Positions 17,326 to 25,939 of a stretch of 64,000 nucleotides of DNA are shown in pieces (within the stretch, counting starts at the first letter, position 1; the number at the start of each line of letters is the position of its first letter). Under the pieces are notes generated by a model, which saw only the letters and a list, made by a program, of their open reading frames with translations, did not search any database and was not told the DNA's origin. The translations under genes were made by a program, and so were the position numbers. This DNA is from CAYJBH01 sp964368625 (lineage in GTDB: Bacteria; Bacillota; Clostridia; Oscillospirales; Ruminococcaceae): assembly GCA_964368625.1 (NCBI GenBank), contig CAYJBH010000010.1, forward strand, positions 1-64,000, given 5' to 3'.

Positions 17326-19479
17326 TCATTTTAGTTTGTTCTTTAATCGTGCAACTTCCGGATTATTTGGCATCAACACCGATAGCTGGTTTATTATCAT
17401 TGCAGCTTCCTGCTGTTTACCAATAGCTATAAATTCCTCCGCCTTGGCTAATAGCGTTTTTCCTAGCTTCATGAATTCTCTTTGCTCATCACTAATATTA
17501 TCATTCTTTTTATCCTTTTCCTGCATTATGTCGAAAAGAATGTATTCAATATTTTTATAAAACTCTTCCTGAGTTTTAAGTGCTTCACGTAGCTTTTTAA
17601 CCGCATTAACATTATCGTCTTGGTTGCGATGTTGCTGTGCTTCATTCATCAGCTGTGCAAACTTATATTTACCCGGTATGTAATCAATATTTTCTTCGCT
17701 AAACATCTGTGGATTAAACATCCGCTCCGACTCGATAAAGTTTGCTTCGCAATACCCCTCAAACAATCTCTTTAGCTCATCAATAGGTAATAGACTAATA
17801 CTTATTGCTACATAACTTAGCGCCGAATAAAGCCTTAGCTCTGCTTGGTCGGTAGGTATTTTATTATCGCTAAGGTATCTTGGTAAAAGTTCGCTAATCT
17901 CCTCATATCTACTTCCTGCAAGCAGACAATAATGGTCTATAGAAGAATTCGAAGATATAACCTTGATAATCTCGTTATACCCTGCATCTTCCTTTATCAT
18001 TAAATAGATAATGTCAGGTATAATGCCTTTATAATCCTCTCGGTTAAACTTGAGTAAATCTCGGTAGCTACATTCTCCCTTTTGAGCCTTAAACAACAAG
18101 GTAAAGGCCGATTCACAGTCCCCAAAGTTGCGATAAAAACTTTGGGTTATTAAAGTTCTCTGGTAACCGTCTTTCATAAGGTTTTGTAACCTTTCCACAA
18201 AAACCTTAGCTATATTTGGTCTGTTAAAAAGTTCAGTGTAAACACTGGTTGCAAGCTCATAATCTCGCTCAAATCTACAATAATCTATAACAAAATCTAT
18301 TCCCGGTATTTGATTTGTTAAGAGTGAAACCTTATTAAAGTCAACCAATTTGGTTATGTTTTTCATGTCGTCGACTTCATCGAGCTGATACCTACAGTAG
18401 GCATATAGACATTTCATATGAACTATATGTTCCTCGGTAATACAGCTTTGGGGGTTCATAGATGCATCACCGGTAGCAAAGGTGTTTTCCTTAATCATTT
18501 CGATAGCGCGACGATATCGGTTAGCAGCAACCTTTGCAGTTTCGTAATCCTTTTGTTGGTATGCGGCAATTGCTGTTTTAAAGCAACAGTCGATATCGCT
18601 GTTATACACCATCTCTCGTGATTCAATCATCTTAAGTAGTTCCTGCCTTGCCGACAGGTAGTGAGAGCAACGAAGATATGCAAGAATTCTAAAACTCTGA
18701 AAAATCACCTTAACATGGTCATATTGTGTAACCTCAAACCCGTGATTAATGTACGAGAGCTGTCGTTTTAGGTCAACATCACCACCTCTAAATTCCCTAA
18801 TATAATGTATTAGATAGTGGGTGCTGTTTGGCTCTTGTTTAAGGCAACTTTCCAGCATGGTGGTGTTACGATTCTGTTTAGCTCTAAGCTGAGACTTTGT
18901 TAAATCATCTGAATAACCATAATGAATACAAAGGGCATCGTTAATCTGATACCCGTAAAAACCATCTCTAATCGGTAGGCTCTCATGAACCATATGTTGG
19001 AATGCCATTCCGGGGTAAACCCGATGAATTCTAAAGAGGAATGCATCCATATAAGAATTGCCACTTCTTTTTAACATGTTCCTTATGTTATAGGCTGCAT
19101 ATGCAATCTTTTCGGATTGATGGTTTAAAACAAAAGTCTCGATTCCATCGGTATTTTCAAAAATTTCATCTGCATCAATATACATAAACCATATACCGCT
19201 AGCCCTACGCAGGCTTTCGTTTCTGGCGGCGGCAAAATCGTTGTTCCATTCGTAATTATAAACCTTATCGGTAAACTGTTTTGCTATTTCTACAGTTCTA
19301 TCGGTAGAACCGGTATCAATAATAATTAGCTCACCGTTAGTATTTTTTAACAGCTTTTGTACAGACTCAAGGCAACGGCCGAGAAAGCGCTCCTCGTTTT
19401 TAACAATCATTCCTATAGTGAGGTAAACCTTATTATCCTCTGCCTTAACCGCCGATACATCTCTAATATTAGCCTTCAT
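17326..19479 (-). CDS. Family 2 glycosyltransferase with long helical-repeat C-terminus
   Basis: A 717-residue cytoplasmic protein. The N-terminal 250 residues are a GT2 domain: TIGMIVKNEERFLGRCLESV, IIDTGSTDRT, the acceptor-side WNNDFAAARNESL, and an intact metal-binding DAD (102-104, in MYIDADE). The remaining 450 residues are Leu/Tyr-rich paired helices resembling TPR repeats. Similar GT2-TPR fusions often glycosylate proteins, including flagellins in clostridia, so flagellin is a possible target here, by inference only. It sits between purB and purC, an unusual place. Confidence 0.85.
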   Translation of the reverse strand: MKANIRDVSAVKAEDNKVYLTIGMIVKNEERFLGRCLESVQKLLKNTNGELIIIDTGSTDRTVEIAKQFTDKVYNYEWNNDFAAARNESLRRASGIWFMYIDADEIFENTDGIETFVLNHQSEKIAYAAYNIRNMLKRSGNSYMDAFLFRIHRVYPGMAFQHMVHESLPIRDGFYGYQINDALCIHYGYSDDLTKSQLRAKQNRNTTMLESCLKQEPNSTHYLIHYIREFRGGDVDLKRQLSYINHGFEVTQYDHVKVIFQSFRILAYLRCSHYLSARQELLKMIESREMVYNSDIDCCFKTAIAAYQQKDYETAKVAANRYRRAIEMIKENTFATGDASMNPQSCITEEHIVHMKCLYAYCRYQLDEVDDMKNITKLVDFNKVSLLTNQIPGIDFVIDYCRFERDYELATSVYTELFNRPNIAKVFVERLQNLMKDGYQRTLITQSFYRNFGDCESAFTLLFKAQKGECSYRDLLKFNREDYKGIIPDIIYLMIKEDAGYNEIIKVISSNSSIDHYCLLAGSRYEEISELLPRYLSDNKIPTDQAELRLYSALSYVAISISLLPIDELKRLFEGYCEANFIESERMFNPQMFSEENIDYIPGKYKFAQLMNEAQQHRNQDDNVNAVKKLREALKTQEEFYKNIEYILFDIMQEKDKKNDNISDEQREFMKLGKTLLAKAEEFIAIGKQQEAAMIINQLSVLMPNNPEVARLKNKLK

Positions 19480-19511
19480 GGTATCAATTCCCTTTCAGAT
19501 TAATTGCTATG

Positions 19512-20936
19512 CTAAACCTTAAGCTCAACAATATCATCCTCTTCTATAGCCTCGGCTTTAACAATCTCATCAACCGATATTAAAAACTCTTCGGTCTGAA
19601 TCTCTGCAATTCCTACAAAGTTACTGTTTGCTATAATATCTTCCATCTCGGCAAGAGAAAGTCCAAACCCATCGTCATTTGCCATACGATTTAACAGATC
19701 GCCATTCTCGCCTTCCTTTAAAGCTGTAGCGGCGGCAACCGAGTGTTTTCTGATAAGTTCATGGATCGTTTGCCTATCCTTACCCTGCTTAACACAATGC
19801 ATTAAAATGTTTTCGGTAGCCATAAACGGTAGCTCTTCATCCAGCCGACGTTTAATAACCTTAGGGAATACTCGAAGGCCACCAATAATGTTGTTATATA
19901 TAAGCAGTATGGAATCAACAGCCAAAAATGCCTCAGAAATTGCAATCCTGCGGTTAGCCGAATCATCTAGCGTTCTCTCAAACCACTGCGCCGATGAGGT
20001 TAACGCCGGATTAAGGGTATCAACCATAACATAGCGAGCCAGCGAGGCTATTCTTTCAGAGCGCATCGGATTTCGTTTATATGCCATTGCCGATGAACCC
20101 ACCTGTCCTGATTCAAATGGTTCCTCAACCTCACGTAGATTAGATAATAATCTAATATCGTTAGAAAATTTATAACAGCTCTGTGCAATTCCTGAAAGAA
20201 CCGACATTATATAGTAGTCAACCTTTCGAGAATACGTCTGTCCCCCAACCTTGTAAACAGAGTCAAAATTCATTCTTTTTGCTATCAGCTGTTCCAGCTT
20301 CATCGCCTTTTGTGCATCACCCTCAAACAAAGAAACAAAGCTTGCAGCGGTTCCGGTAGTTCCTTTGCAACCAAAAAATTTTAAATTTTCTAAAACAAAG
20401 TTTAGCTGTTCAAGGTCCAGCAAAAGTTCATTTATCCAAAGCGTAGCCCTTTTACCTACCGTGGTTGGCTGAGCAGGTTGAAAATGTGTAAATGCAAGGC
20501 ATGCTAATCCCTTATATTGCCTTGCAAACTCTGTAGCCTTGGCTATACATGCAACCAGCCGCCTTTTTATTACCAATAATGCCTCACGCTGAACTAGTAT
20601 GTCGGTATTATCCCCCACATAGCTCGATGTTGCCCCAAGGTGAATTATAGGTCGCGCCTTGGGACAGCAGTCTCCATAGGTGTGAATATGAGCCATAACA
20701 TCATGCCGTAGTTCCTTTTCATATCGTGCGGCGGCTTCAAAATCTATGTTATCGAGGTTGGCCTCTAGCTCTGCAATCTGTTCATCTGTAATTTCAAGAC
20801 CAAGTTCCTGTTCACTCTGTGCAAGAGCTACCCAAAGTCTTCTCCAGTATCCAAACTTTCTGTTTGATGAAAAAATCTCCTGCATCTCATCACTAGCATA
20901 GCGTCCCGAAAGTGGGCTTTCATATCGATTGTGCAT
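19512..20936 (-). CDS. purB: Adenylosuccinate lyase
   Basis: Catalyses two fumarate-releasing steps of purine biosynthesis (SAICAR to AICAR, and adenylosuccinate to AMP). The fumarase/aspartase superfamily signature SSAMAYKRNPMRSE occupies about 281-294. The catalytic His region is THFQPAQPTT (150-159). A near-consensus TATAAT promoter lies about 40 bases upstream. The gene leads the purB, glycosyltransferase, purC run. Confidence 0.96.
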   Translation of the reverse strand: MHNRYESPLSGRYASDEMQEIFSSNRKFGYWRRLWVALAQSEQELGLEITDEQIAELEANLDNIDFEAAARYEKELRHDVMAHIHTYGDCCPKARPIIHLGATSSYVGDNTDILVQREALLVIKRRLVACIAKATEFARQYKGLACLAFTHFQPAQPTTVGKRATLWINELLLDLEQLNFVLENLKFFGCKGTTGTAASFVSLFEGDAQKAMKLEQLIAKRMNFDSVYKVGGQTYSRKVDYYIMSVLSGIAQSCYKFSNDIRLLSNLREVEEPFESGQVGSSAMAYKRNPMRSERIASLARYVMVDTLNPALTSSAQWFERTLDDSANRRIAISEAFLAVDSILLIYNNIIGGLRVFPKVIKRRLDEELPFMATENILMHCVKQGKDRQTIHELIRKHSVAAATALKEGENGDLLNRMANDDGFGLSLAEMEDIIANSNFVGIAEIQTEEFLISVDEIVKAEAIEEDDIVELKV

Positions 20937-20973
20937 ATCTTATACTTTCCTTAACTAAATTATATTTAATAAA

Positions 20974-21003
20974 ATTATACCATACAGGATAGTAAAAAGT
21001 AAA
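20974..21003 (-). promoter_or_regulatory. Promoter of purB
   Basis: On the minus strand a perfect TATAAT (20979-20974) with extended TG is preceded at 17-18 bases by a weak -35 (TTTACT/TTACTT). No PurR or guanine-riboswitch element was recognised nearby. Confidence 0.5.
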
Positions 21004-21120
21004 TATAAGAGTGCAAAAAGAGTAAAATTAATTTATATCTATAATCAAAAGAATAACAGAGAAATAAGAGTAGCGAGATGGCTCTTTTGCAAAATTGTGT
21101 AAACTATCTGTAAATTTTAA

Positions 21121-21149
21121 TTGAAATATTATTTGATATGTGCTATACT
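21121..21149 (+). promoter_or_regulatory. Promoter of yebC and the downstream pseudokinase genes
   Basis: TTGAAA (21121-21126), 17 bases, TATACT (21144-21149) with extended TGC. It is 37 bases ahead of the yebC start. Confidence 0.7.
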
Positions 21150-21185
21150 AATTCCATATGACGTATAATTTTGTAGGAAAAGACA

Positions 21186-21890
21186 ATGTCAGGCCATTCA
21201 AAATGGAGCACAATTAAAAGAAAAAAAGAGAAAACCGACTCTCAACGAGCTAAAATTTTCACCAAGATTGGTAGAGAAATCCAGGTTATTGTTAGGGAGG
21301 GCGGCTCTGATCCTGTATCTAACAGCAGATTAAAGGATGTTATTGCAAAGGCTAAATCGCTTAATGTTCCAAACGATAATATCAACCGGTTAATACAAAA
21401 GGCAAGCGCAAACGACAAGGATAGCTACGAAGCTGTAATTTATGAAGGTTATGGCCCTGCCGGACTTGCATTTATTGTGGAAACTTTAACCGACAACCGC
21501 AACCGAACAGCAGCTAATTTGCGCCACTATTTCGACAAGTATGGTGCCGGTCTCGGTACCAGCGGTTGCACAGCATACCTTTTTGCTAAAAAGGGCGTGA
21601 TTTTTATTTTAAATCAAGAAGGCCTTGAGGATAAAATTCTTTTAGCTCCTATCGAAGATTACAGTTCCGATGATGACGGCTTTGAGATAGTTGTTGCACA
21701 AGAGGATTTTAATGCAGCCGTATCTTATTTTGAAGATCTTGGTATAGTTCCGGAGTCGGCAGAGATAACCTATCTACCTTCAACCACAATTGCTGTTGAA
21801 TCCGCAGAACACCAAAAAAACTTAGAATCGTTGATTTCACTTTTAGAGGACGATGACGATGTACAAGATTTTTGTACAAACCTTGAGTAG
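21186..21890 (+). CDS. yebC: YebC/PmpR family protein (TACO1 family)
   Basis: A 234-residue member of the YebC family, described variously as a DNA-binding regulator and, for close relatives, as a factor helping ribosomes through difficult sequences such as polyproline. The N-terminus GHSKWSTIKRKKEKTDSQRA and the GYGPAGLAFIVETLTDNRNR segment are diagnostic. It is followed at 21 bases by the pseudokinase gene on the same strand. Confidence 0.93.
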   Translation: MSGHSKWSTIKRKKEKTDSQRAKIFTKIGREIQVIVREGGSDPVSNSRLKDVIAKAKSLNVPNDNINRLIQKASANDKDSYEAVIYEGYGPAGLAFIVETLTDNRNRTAANLRHYFDKYGAGLGTSGCTAYLFAKKGVIFILNQEGLEDKILLAPIEDYSSDDDGFEIVVAQEDFNAAVSYFEDLGIVPESAEITYLPSTTIAVESAEHQKNLESLISLLEDDDDVQDFCTNLE

Positions 21891-21911
21891 AATTTAAAAG
21901 GGGGAATATAC

Positions 21912-23531
21912 TTGAAGAACACAAAGCTATGTGTATTCTGTAAATCAAGAATAGACAGTGATACCACTGTTTGTCCTTTTTGTGCTATTGAGGCTACAAA
22001 CACCAATCCGGTAGGAAGCCTTGAACTTGGCACTGTAATTAAAAATAAATATACTTTGGGAAGCTTTGTTACCATCGATGGCGAGGGTATCACCTATGAG
22101 GCTCTTGTTAATGCTACCGCCGAAGAGGTTATGATTAAGGAGTTTTTGCCCATTGCTCTTTGCGCCTCTCGCAGACCAACCGGCGAGGTAGTTCCGCGCC
22201 CCGGTAACGAGGTTCAATATAAAACTACACTTAGCGATTTTATTGATCTTTATAAAAATTTAACTCGTGTTGCGGCAAACCCAGGTTTATTAAAGGTTGT
22301 TGACCTTTTACAGGATAATCAAACTGCCTATGCAGTTACCGAAAGAGTTTCAGGTAAAACACTACGTGAATATCTTGAAACAAAAAACCAAAAAATCCCA
22401 TTTGAAAAGGCTGAGGAAATGCTGGAGCCTGTTTTTTCCGGACTTTTGGCTATCCATGATATAAAGCTTTTGCATCGTGGTGTATCTCCTGATACCATCT
22501 ACGTTAAGGATGACGGTGAGCTTATGCTTGGCGGATACGCAACTATATCTCTTAGAACCACAAAGAGCTCGTTAAAGCCACAGCTGTTTAGCGGATACAC
22601 CGCTCCAGAACAGTATGTTGTAACTGAGTTTCATGATACCGGCACCGATATATATGCTGTTGCAGCGGTACTGTATCGTATGATTACCGGGATAGAACCT
22701 CAGGATGCAAAGGAACGGTATACCGCAGATAATCTAAAGGTTGCAAGAGGACTTGCAGGCAATATACCAAACCTTGCAACATCGGCGATACATCGAGCGC
22801 TTAGGCTTAGCATTGAGGAGAGAACTGCAACAATTTTACAGCTGCTTAGCGAATTTGAAGCAGCACCGGTTACACCCATATCAAAAAAAGTACAACCAAG
22901 AAGTAAAAAGAATTCAATTAGTCCCTTTGTATACATAGTATTGATAATGTTGGTTCTTGCAGTAGGAATAATTGTCTATGCATGGAATTTAATACAGCAA
23001 ACCATGCCGGTTGAAGCGGTAGATTCATCTGCGGTTACAGAAAACCTTGCAGAAGATGTGGTAACCGATGCTGCTAATGCAAGAATTACTCCTCGTTTTA
23101 TAGGGCTAATGTATGATGACATTATTACTGACACCGAGCTTCAGGAAAAATATTTATTCTCAGCACCCGACGAACGATATAATCTTACCTATCCCGCAGG
23201 ACAGGTGTTTGCACAGCAACCATTACCGGAAGAGCCCTATGCTGAGGGCACTCCGATTCAATTAATCGTGAGTCTTGGACCCGAGCTTGGAGTTATTCCT
23301 GCCGAGCTTTATGGGATGACGCAGCTTGAAGCCGAGGTTCTCCTTGACGAGATGGGTGTAGACTTTGAGTTTTTTAACAAGGAAGACGATAGCGTTCACC
23401 CGGGAACTGTAATGTATTCTGAACCTGCCGTTGGTGAAGATGTTATAATTGATCCATCTACCGTAGTTAAAGTTTATGTAGCTATTCCTACCAATATTGA
23501 TCCTGCCCCCGAAACAGATCCGAACGCTTAG
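21912..23531 (+). CDS. Membrane pseudokinase: zinc ribbon + kinase-like domain + TM + two PASTA-like repeats
   Basis: A 539-residue protein. Residues 7-24 form a CxxC...CxxC zinc ribbon (CVFC, CPFC). A protein-kinase fold spans about 38-315, with the ATP-site lysine retained (Lys76 in VMIKEF) and a normal GYTAPEQY activation-segment motif. However, the catalytic loop reads HRGVSPDTI (Gly190 in place of the catalytic Asp) and the DFG motif is replaced by LGG (206-208). One membrane span (about 338-358) leads to two PASTA-like repeats (about 380-455, 455-528). It should bind ligand outside and signal without phosphotransfer. The start is TTG, with AAGGGGG upstream. Its neighbours are yebC, a degenerate glycosyltransferase and htrA. 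Confidence 0.85.
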   Translation: MKNTKLCVFCKSRIDSDTTVCPFCAIEATNTNPVGSLELGTVIKNKYTLGSFVTIDGEGITYEALVNATAEEVMIKEFLPIALCASRRPTGEVVPRPGNEVQYKTTLSDFIDLYKNLTRVAANPGLLKVVDLLQDNQTAYAVTERVSGKTLREYLETKNQKIPFEKAEEMLEPVFSGLLAIHDIKLLHRGVSPDTIYVKDDGELMLGGYATISLRTTKSSLKPQLFSGYTAPEQYVVTEFHDTGTDIYAVAAVLYRMITGIEPQDAKERYTADNLKVARGLAGNIPNLATSAIHRALRLSIEERTATILQLLSEFEAAPVTPISKKVQPRSKKNSISPFVYIVLIMLVLAVGIIVYAWNLIQQTMPVEAVDSSAVTENLAEDVVTDAANARITPRFIGLMYDDIITDTELQEKYLFSAPDERYNLTYPAGQVFAQQPLPEEPYAEGTPIQLIVSLGPELGVIPAELYGMTQLEAEVLLDEMGVDFEFFNKEDDSVHPGTVMYSEPAVGEDVIIDPSTVVKVYVAIPTNIDPAPETDPNA

Positions 23532-23551
23532 CTAACGAAGGGAAGTTTAGG

Positions 23552-24169
23552 TTGATTATCGGAATTGATTTAACCATTGTTGCTCTAGGTGTTGTTAATG
23601 ATGATCGCGAGAATGTTCAGGTTATACGCGATAACTTTAACGACGGCTTGCGTGATGCTGTGGGCGAATATATAATGTTTATAACCTCATTGGATGTAAA
23701 TGCACCTGATAGAATTGATAAACAGCTCGCACTTCTGAAACAGAGCGATGCAGATATCTGCTTTTGCGGTGCAACGGTTGAGGAAGGCGAGGATTTTAAT
23801 CCTGCAGGATACACAGGAACTATCCCCCCTGCTACCGTGGCGGTTGCTAACATCTGCCTATCTGCTGCGATGTTTAAAACCGAAAAGTTAAGGAGGAATA
23901 TTGGTGACGAGCCAATAGTAAAGGATAATCCTTATTTCTGGATAAAAGCACTTAGAGGAGCTGTTTGCGCACCGCTTTGCGAAAATTTAGTATCTGTTTT
24001 CAGTAATATACCTTACAATTTCAGAGAAAGTTACGGAACGAAGCAACAGGCAAAATTTCATCCGTTAACAACATACAAAAGCGAGTATGAGCGTATAGCT
24101 AATAGCAGTGTGTTTAAGTTGGCTTCTATACCCGGAAAGATAACAAAAAATATTTTCAAAAAAAAATAA
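23552..24169 (+). CDS. Degenerate glycosyltransferase-2-like protein
   Basis: A 205-residue protein. Residues 25-80 align by eye with the middle of a GT2 (GT-A fold) domain: RDAVGEYIMFITSLDVNAPD resembles the usual 'A.GEYI.FLDSDD...PD' pattern. The metal-binding DSDD is replaced by TSLD (45-48), and the N-terminal nucleotide-binding part is shortened to about 25 residues. A basic, Lys-rich tail ends the protein. It is probably not an active transferase. The start is TTG, with GAAGGGAAG ahead. It lies 20 bases after the pseudokinase. Confidence 0.6.
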   Translation: MIIGIDLTIVALGVVNDDRENVQVIRDNFNDGLRDAVGEYIMFITSLDVNAPDRIDKQLALLKQSDADICFCGATVEEGEDFNPAGYTGTIPPATVAVANICLSAAMFKTEKLRRNIGDEPIVKDNPYFWIKALRGAVCAPLCENLVSVFSNIPYNFRESYGTKQQAKFHPLTTYKSEYERIANSSVFKLASIPGKITKNIFKKK

Positions 24170-24202
24170 AATATTTTTAAACTTTAAGGTTCATTTAAGT
24201 TT

Positions 24203-24250
24203 AGTGGTTTATTCTTAGGTCAAGGAAAAAGAATAAACCACTAATTTTTT
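24203..24250 (+). terminator. Intrinsic terminator after the pseudokinase operon
   Basis: A perfect 14-bp inverted repeat (24203-24216 with 24229-24242, AGTGGTTTATTCTT and its complement), then AA and a run of six T. It lies between the glycosyltransferase-like gene and htrA, so htrA needs its own promoter or depends on read-through. Confidence 0.88.
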
Positions 24251-24274
24251 ATTTAACTTATAAAGGAGTAATAT

Positions 24275-25525
24275 ATGAATAGTTACAATTATCAAAACGA
24301 AAACGAATATAGTTCCCCAACCCAATATCCTCCAGTAGTAAATAGTTACCCTTCAAACAATGCTACAAGCAATAAAAAAAATGGCGGAAAAGGGAAAAAG
24401 GCATTAAAGGCAGTTTGTGTCTTGACCGCCGTTGCACTCGTTGGAACTGCCAGCGGCTTTGGTGGTAGCTTTTTATATAGCTCTATGAATCCCCAGATAC
24501 AGGTAGAAACATCTACTACATTAGGCACAGATGCAGGCATTGTTACACCTACAAACAGCCAATCCTCTACCGAAAGCCTATCGGTAGCACAGATAGCAGA
24601 AAAAGCACAACCATCAGTAGTTGAGATTACCACCGAGGTTGTATCGTACGGACAGTTTAGCGAATCCTATGTCGGCTCAGGTGCCGGAAGTGGCGTAATA
24701 ATTAGCGAAGACGGTTATATAGTAACCAACCATCACGTTATAGAAGATGCCTCCAAAATAACGGTAACAGCCTTCGACGGTTCTTCCTACGAAGCGAAAC
24801 TAATAGGAACTGATTCCGAGACCGACCTCGCAGTTCTTAAGATAGATGCCAACGGCTTAACAGCTGCAACCATCGGTTCCTCTTCAGATTTACAAATTGG
24901 CGATTATGTTATGGCAATAGGTAATCCTCTTGGGGAGCTAGGTGGCACCGTTTCGGATGGTATCGTTAGTGCATTATCCCGTGAAATAACCATTGAAGGC
25001 GAAACAATGACTCTCCTTCAAACTAACGCAGCAATTAACCCCGGCAACTCCGGCGGTGGCCTGTTTAATGAAAACGGTGAACTGATTGCAGTGGTAAATG
25101 CAAAATCCTCCGGTGTTGAAATAGAAGGTATTGGATTTGCCATACCGATAGATATAGCGGTAGAGGTTATTGAAGATTTAACTGAAGTCGGATATGTTCA
25201 GGGAAGATTTACATTAGGCGTAGGGCTTATTGAAATTAACGATGAAGCCACTGCCATGCTATATAGAGTAAATGATCTCGGTGTTTATATTCAAAATCTA
25301 ACACAAGGTGGAAATGCACATGTTGCAGGCTTACAGGTTGGCGATAGAATAGTTGAGTTTAACGGTAAAGAGATTAGTACAAACGATGATCTTTTAACCG
25401 AGATGGAAAATCTTGAAGCAAATCAAACAGTAGATGTTTTAGTAGAACGCGGCGGTGACCTTGTAATTATCGAAGTGTTATTGATGGAAGAAACCGCTGA
25501 ATCTATACAGGAAGTTAGAAGCTAG
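24275..25525 (+). CDS. HtrA/DegP-type trypsin-like serine protease with PDZ domain
   Basis: A 416-residue membrane-anchored quality-control protease. An Asn/Ser/Pro-rich cytoplasmic tail precedes a single span (about 45-68), then a trypsin-like domain with the complete triad: His154 (TNHHVI), Asp184 (ETDLAVLKI) and Ser259 (NPGNSGGG). One PDZ domain follows (about 325-405). Its active site faces outside the cell, where it degrades or refolds misfolded secreted proteins. AAAGGAG precedes the ATG. A strong terminator lies just upstream. Confidence 0.93.
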   Translation: MNSYNYQNENEYSSPTQYPPVVNSYPSNNATSNKKNGGKGKKALKAVCVLTAVALVGTASGFGGSFLYSSMNPQIQVETSTTLGTDAGIVTPTNSQSSTESLSVAQIAEKAQPSVVEITTEVVSYGQFSESYVGSGAGSGVIISEDGYIVTNHHVIEDASKITVTAFDGSSYEAKLIGTDSETDLAVLKIDANGLTAATIGSSSDLQIGDYVMAIGNPLGELGGTVSDGIVSALSREITIEGETMTLLQTNAAINPGNSGGGLFNENGELIAVVNAKSSGVEIEGIGFAIPIDIAVEVIEDLTEVGYVQGRFTLGVGLIEINDEATAMLYRVNDLGVYIQNLTQGGNAHVAGLQVGDRIVEFNGKEISTNDDLLTEMENLEANQTVDVLVERGGDLVIIEVLLMEETAESIQEVRS

Positions 25526-25580
25526 TTAATAGTGCACATAAAAATAATAGTCCAGGCTGAAAACAGCCCATACCCATTTA

Positions 25581-25603
25581 GGGAGCCGTTCCTCCTGGCT
25601 CCC
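25581..25603 (+). terminator. Hairpin downstream of htrA
   Basis: GGGAGCC (25581-25587) pairs perfectly with GGCTCCC (25597-25603), followed by only TTT. It is probably the htrA 3' end or a processing/stability hairpin. Confidence 0.5.
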
Positions 25604-25740
25604 TTTACCCAGTAAAATTTGTTATTAATCGTTAATAGTATTATAAATTAGTTTACTTTCCTCGGATACTTTTATCAACACTTAGTTTATTGGGACTTTT
25701 TTCTCTAATCATATATCTTACATATATGTGCATATATACA

Positions 25741-25780
25741 ATTACAGGGTTATCGTTTTTCGATGGCCCTGTAATTTTTT
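25741..25780 (+). terminator. Strong intrinsic terminator in the htrA to sugar-operon interval
   Basis: ATTACAGGG (25741-25749) and CCCTGTAAT (25767-25775) form a perfect 9-bp stem, with further inner pairing (TATCG/CGATG), followed by six T. No gene lies within 200 bases upstream other than htrA, so it ends either htrA read-through or an unannotated short RNA. Confidence 0.8.
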
Positions 25781-25783
25781 AAT

Positions 25784-25815
25784 TATGTAAAGAATGGTCA
25801 ACTATGTAAAGAATG
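25784..25815 (+). promoter_or_regulatory. 13-bp direct repeat upstream of the sugar-operon promoter
   Basis: TATGTAAAGAATG occurs at 25784-25796 and again at 25803-25815, a 19-base period, ending five bases before the -35 of the sugar transporter promoter. The position and tandem form suggest an activator-binding site. Confidence 0.55.
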
Positions 25816-25820
25816 TGCTA

Positions 25821-25849
25821 TTGTTAATCACTCAACACAATGATATAAT
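25821..25849 (+). promoter_or_regulatory. Promoter of the sugar ABC transporter operon
   Basis: TTGTTA (25821-25826), 17 bases, perfect TATAAT (25844-25849). It leaves a leader of about 85 bases before the binding-protein gene. Confidence 0.8.
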
Positions 25850-25857
25850 CAAAACAG

Positions 25858-25885
25858 TTGTTGAAGGTAATAGCCGTTTCAACAA
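25858..25885 (+). promoter_or_regulatory. Inverted repeat at the transcription start of the sugar operon
   Basis: TTGTTGAA (25858-25865) and TTCAACAA (25878-25885) form a perfect 8-bp inverted repeat with a 12-base spacer, just downstream of the -10. It could be an operator or a leader hairpin. Confidence 0.5.
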
Positions 25886-25939
25886 TAATGGAGGAGTTTG
25901 AAATAGAGTTTTCAAACACAGAGAAAGGAACAGTTATTT

